Source of the DNA: Saccharibacillus sp. O23
GTDB lineage: Bacteria > Bacillota > Bacilli > Paenibacillales > Paenibacillaceae
Assembly (NCBI RefSeq): GCF_002205895.1
Contig: NZ_NJDE01000028.1
Location: forward strand, 1-61,379
Direction: 5' to 3'
DNA: 61,379 nt
Below are positions 61,292 through 61,379 of the stretch, piece by piece; position 1 is the first letter of the stretch; each line of letters begins with the position of its first letter. A program made the translations under genes and the position numbers. The notes beneath the pieces are model-generated. The model saw only the letters and a program-made list of their open reading frames with translations. It made no database searches and had not been told where the DNA came from.

Positions 61292-61379
61292 ATGATTATC
61301 AACCGAAAAAAAAAAAACAACAAACCTGATTCCTTAATTTTCTGCGCTACCTGCCTGCTCTTGCTAACTCGGCAACAAC
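61292..61379 (+). other. Start of a fourth flagellin frame that diverges after four codons
   Basis: The ATG at 61292 begins MIIN like the other flagellins (13 bases match exactly), then the DNA changes abruptly to a GA12 stretch and AT-richer sequence encoding no flagellin (RKKKNNKPDSLIF). The frame stays open to the window edge. It could be a disrupted gene, but the sudden break at a repeat next to the end of the sequence looks more like an assembly error at a contig end. Confidence 0.6.

Overview
The window looks like a contig or scaffold piece from a low-GC-phylum (Firmicutes) but GC-rich member of the Paenibacillaceae. The reasons are a B. subtilis-like gene order (ywlC-ywlE-ywlG-glyA-upp-atp-murA-mbl-flhO-flhP, and degSU-comF-yvyF-flgM-flgN-flgKL-fliW-csrA-hag), several SLH-type S-layer proteins beside csaB/tagA/tagO, a DUF5693 membrane protein as in paenibacilli, strong AGGAGG ribosome sites, and frequent TTG/GTG starts. 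Saccharibacillus or a near relative is my best guess from composition and gene order; I could not test it. Every gene I accept lies on the + strand.

Region 1 (1-9.4 kb): the end of ywlC, the arginine phosphatase ywlE, then a ZTP (pfl) riboswitch with promoter and terminator in front of ywlG and glyA (one-carbon metabolism). A three-gene sugar ABC importer (two permeases and a lipoprotein, no ATPase) sits between glyA and upp, which are adjacent in B. subtilis. upp and mnaA each have a strong 5'-proximal leader hairpin. Region 2 (9.6-17.2 kb): the complete F1Fo ATP synthase operon atpZ-I-B-E-F-H-A-G-D-C from one sigma-A promoter, interrupted between atpA and atpG by a tandem array of five hairpin repeats. 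Region 3 (17.6-25.1 kb): ywzB, murA, mbl, the basal-body rod genes flhO and flhP behind a sigma-D promoter, an EpuA-like small membrane protein, fabZ and a phosphohexomutase (pgcA). The sporulation genes that separate murA from mbl in B. subtilis are not here.

Region 4 (25.3-47.7 kb) is a cell-surface block: DUF5693 protein, csaB (pyruvylation of the wall polymer that SLH domains bind), tagA and tagO (wall polymer synthesis), a 1228-residue SLH protein, a small unknown protein, the probable main S-layer protein (1091 residues, N-terminal SLH domains, long leader, two possible starts, codon use unlike its neighbours), metK, a 1474-residue SLH protein with repeated Ig-like domains, and a secreted phosphodiester-glycosidase-like protein. 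csaB and tagO would build the anchor, and the SLH proteins would be displayed on it.

Region 5 (47.8 kb to the end): the two-component pair degS/degU, competence genes comFA and comFC, then the late flagellar operon yvyF-flgM-flgN-flgK-flgL-fliW-csrA and three tandem flagellin genes. Each flagellin gene has its own sigma-D-type promoter, a leader with two CsrA-type GGA sites, and a terminator. A fourth flagellin promoter and leader follow, but the reading frame departs from flagellin after four codons and the window ends. FlgM (anti-sigma-D), FliW, CsrA and flagellin together make the known homeostatic circuit that couples filament assembly to flagellin synthesis.

The observations I rate highest are the atpA-atpG hairpin array with a compensatory base-pair change, a shared AT palindrome at several sigma-D promoters, the mosaic flagellin cluster with its broken fourth copy, the missing sporulation genes at murA-mbl, and the dual-start, codon-distinct S-layer gene.
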